A stretch of DNA of 6,917 nt from JBKEDC01 sp047974225 (GTDB taxonomy: Bacteria; Bacteroidota; Bacteroidia; Bacteroidales; Prolixibacteraceae), in assembly GCA_047974225.1 (NCBI GenBank), contig JBKECD010000046.1:1-6917 (forward strand), written 5' to 3'. A program made the position numbers and the translations under genes. Shown here piece by piece: positions 6,269 through 6,917 of this stretch (position 1 is the stretch's first letter; each line of letters starts with the position of its first letter). The notes under the pieces were generated by a model, which saw only the letters and a list, made by a program, of their open reading frames with translations, made no database searches and was not told the DNA's origin.

Positions 6269-6917
6269 CTACACCCCCACCACAAACGCCATCCTAAATC
6301 CACAATTCTTATAATTCGAGCAGCCGAAAGCGGTGCTTCCTTTTAGGATTTTGCCTTGCCCACAAGATGGGCAAACGGTGTCGGCTTTAATTTCGGTTTC
6401 TAAGCTTATCGTGTGATTGTCATTCAAAATCAGTTTGCCGTCAATTTTGAGTTCGCCATGCGAAAAGCCTTTGATTGATGCCGTTTTCTTCTTCGACACC
6501 AAAGCTTCAAATTGTTTTTCGGTGAGCTTCTTGCCGAATTGCTCGAAGGGCACAATGAAGTCGCACGCTTTTTCACGCACTTGCGAGCAACCCCATGCTG
6601 CCTTGCCTTTCAACATCTCACCTTTGCCACATTTGGGACAAGTCAATGCTTTGACTTGCTTCGCGGTGCTTGCTTTGGTTGGTGCTTTTGCCGCAGGCTT
6701 CGCCTCTTTGTGCATGGCAATTGTCTTGCGGGGCGATAGCTTCACCTGCTGAATGAGTTCCCACACCATGGTTTTCATCTCCACCATGAATTGCTGCATC
6801 TCAAGTTCGCCATTTTCAATCAAGCGGAGCTTGCGCTCCCACTGCCCGGTGAGTTCTGCCGACTTGAGCAAATCATTCTCGATGGTTTGAATCAGGTCGA
6901 TGCCCGTGGGCGTAGCC
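6269..6917 (-). CDS. topB: DNA topoisomerase III, C-terminal part (5' end outside window)
   Basis: The frame stays open to the right edge, so this is a 215-residue fragment of a longer type IA topoisomerase that cuts and passes single DNA strands to decatenate or relax DNA. The first visible residues, PTGIDLIQTI followed by SAELTGQWERKL, match the conserved end of the type IA core (P-T-x-G-x-x-L-I, then S-x-x-L-T-G-x-W-E). A Lys/Ala-rich linker (about 71-91 of the fragment) leads to two C-terminal zinc-ribbon repeats of the kind found in bacterial TopB. The first has C93, C96, C110 and C118, followed by GKKLTEKQFEALVSKKKT and IKGF; the second has C182, C185, C199 and C205. The active-site tyrosine lies outside the window. 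A TTG at 6871 could be read as a start, but homology continues upstream of it. No clear terminator follows the TAG stop, so read-through into the ATPase gene is possible. Confidence 0.88.
   Translation of the reverse strand, partial: ATPTGIDLIQTIENDLLKSAELTGQWERKLRLIENGELEMQQFMVEMKTMVWELIQQVKLSPRKTIAMHKEAKPAAKAPTKASTAKQVKALTCPKCGKGEMLKGKAAWGCSQVREKACDFIVPFEQFGKKLTEKQFEALVSKKKTASIKGFSHGELKIDGKLILNDNHTISLETEIKADTVCPSCGQGKILKGSTAFGCSNYKNCGFRMAFVVGV

Noticed and set aside
6269..6871. Reading the right-hand gene as a complete 200-residue zinc-ribbon protein starting at TTG
   Set aside because: The open frame and the topoisomerase homology (PTGIDLIQTI) continue upstream to the window edge, so it is the tail of topB and not a separate gene.

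Overview
The window reads as ordinary chromosome of a Bacteroidota (Bacteroidetes) bacterium, with one accessory-looking gene. The evidence for the phylum is that most starts lack a Shine-Dalgarno sequence, that two minus-strand promoters carry the TAnnTTTG -7 box typical of this phylum, and that the proteins have its usual forms: an RsmF-like methyltransferase ending in an NRYNNYYPKEWRLR-type tail, a Dcp-type M3 peptidase with a lipoprotein signal, a SPOR protein, and TopB with C-terminal zinc-ribbon repeats. I cannot name the genus.

Layout. The plus strand holds the 3' end of a SPOR-domain gene (1-179), a strong intrinsic terminator (219-251) and a complete 16S rRNA m5C methyltransferase gene of the RsmF/YebU type (269-1636). 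The minus strand, read from the right edge, holds the 3' part of topB (DNA topoisomerase III, 6269-6917), an archaeal-type P-loop ATPase fused to a PD-(D/E)XK nuclease-like DUF234 domain (4857-6176), fmt (3885-4844) and an M3 peptidyl-dipeptidase gene (1716-3824). The two gene sets converge at 1636/1716. The gap between them is filled almost entirely by two inverted blocks of a 7-bp tandem repeat.

How the genes relate. RsmF (ribosome modification), Fmt (initiator tRNA formylation), TopB (DNA decatenation) and Dcp (peptide turnover) are housekeeping functions and do not form one pathway. The ATPase-nuclease gene sits between topB and fmt. It looks more AT-rich than its flanks and has its own promoter, with a perfect 23-bp palindrome at the expected transcription start. 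It ends 12 bp before fmt, so fmt is probably read partly or wholly from the ATPase promoter. The peptidase gene has its own well-formed promoter just after fmt.

Most worth a second look are the heptamer hairpin, which has stop codons in all six frames and supplies the methyltransferase's last codons and stop, and the ATPase-nuclease gene with its palindromic leader. I see no CRISPR array, tRNA, rRNA, IS element or complete multi-gene defence system.
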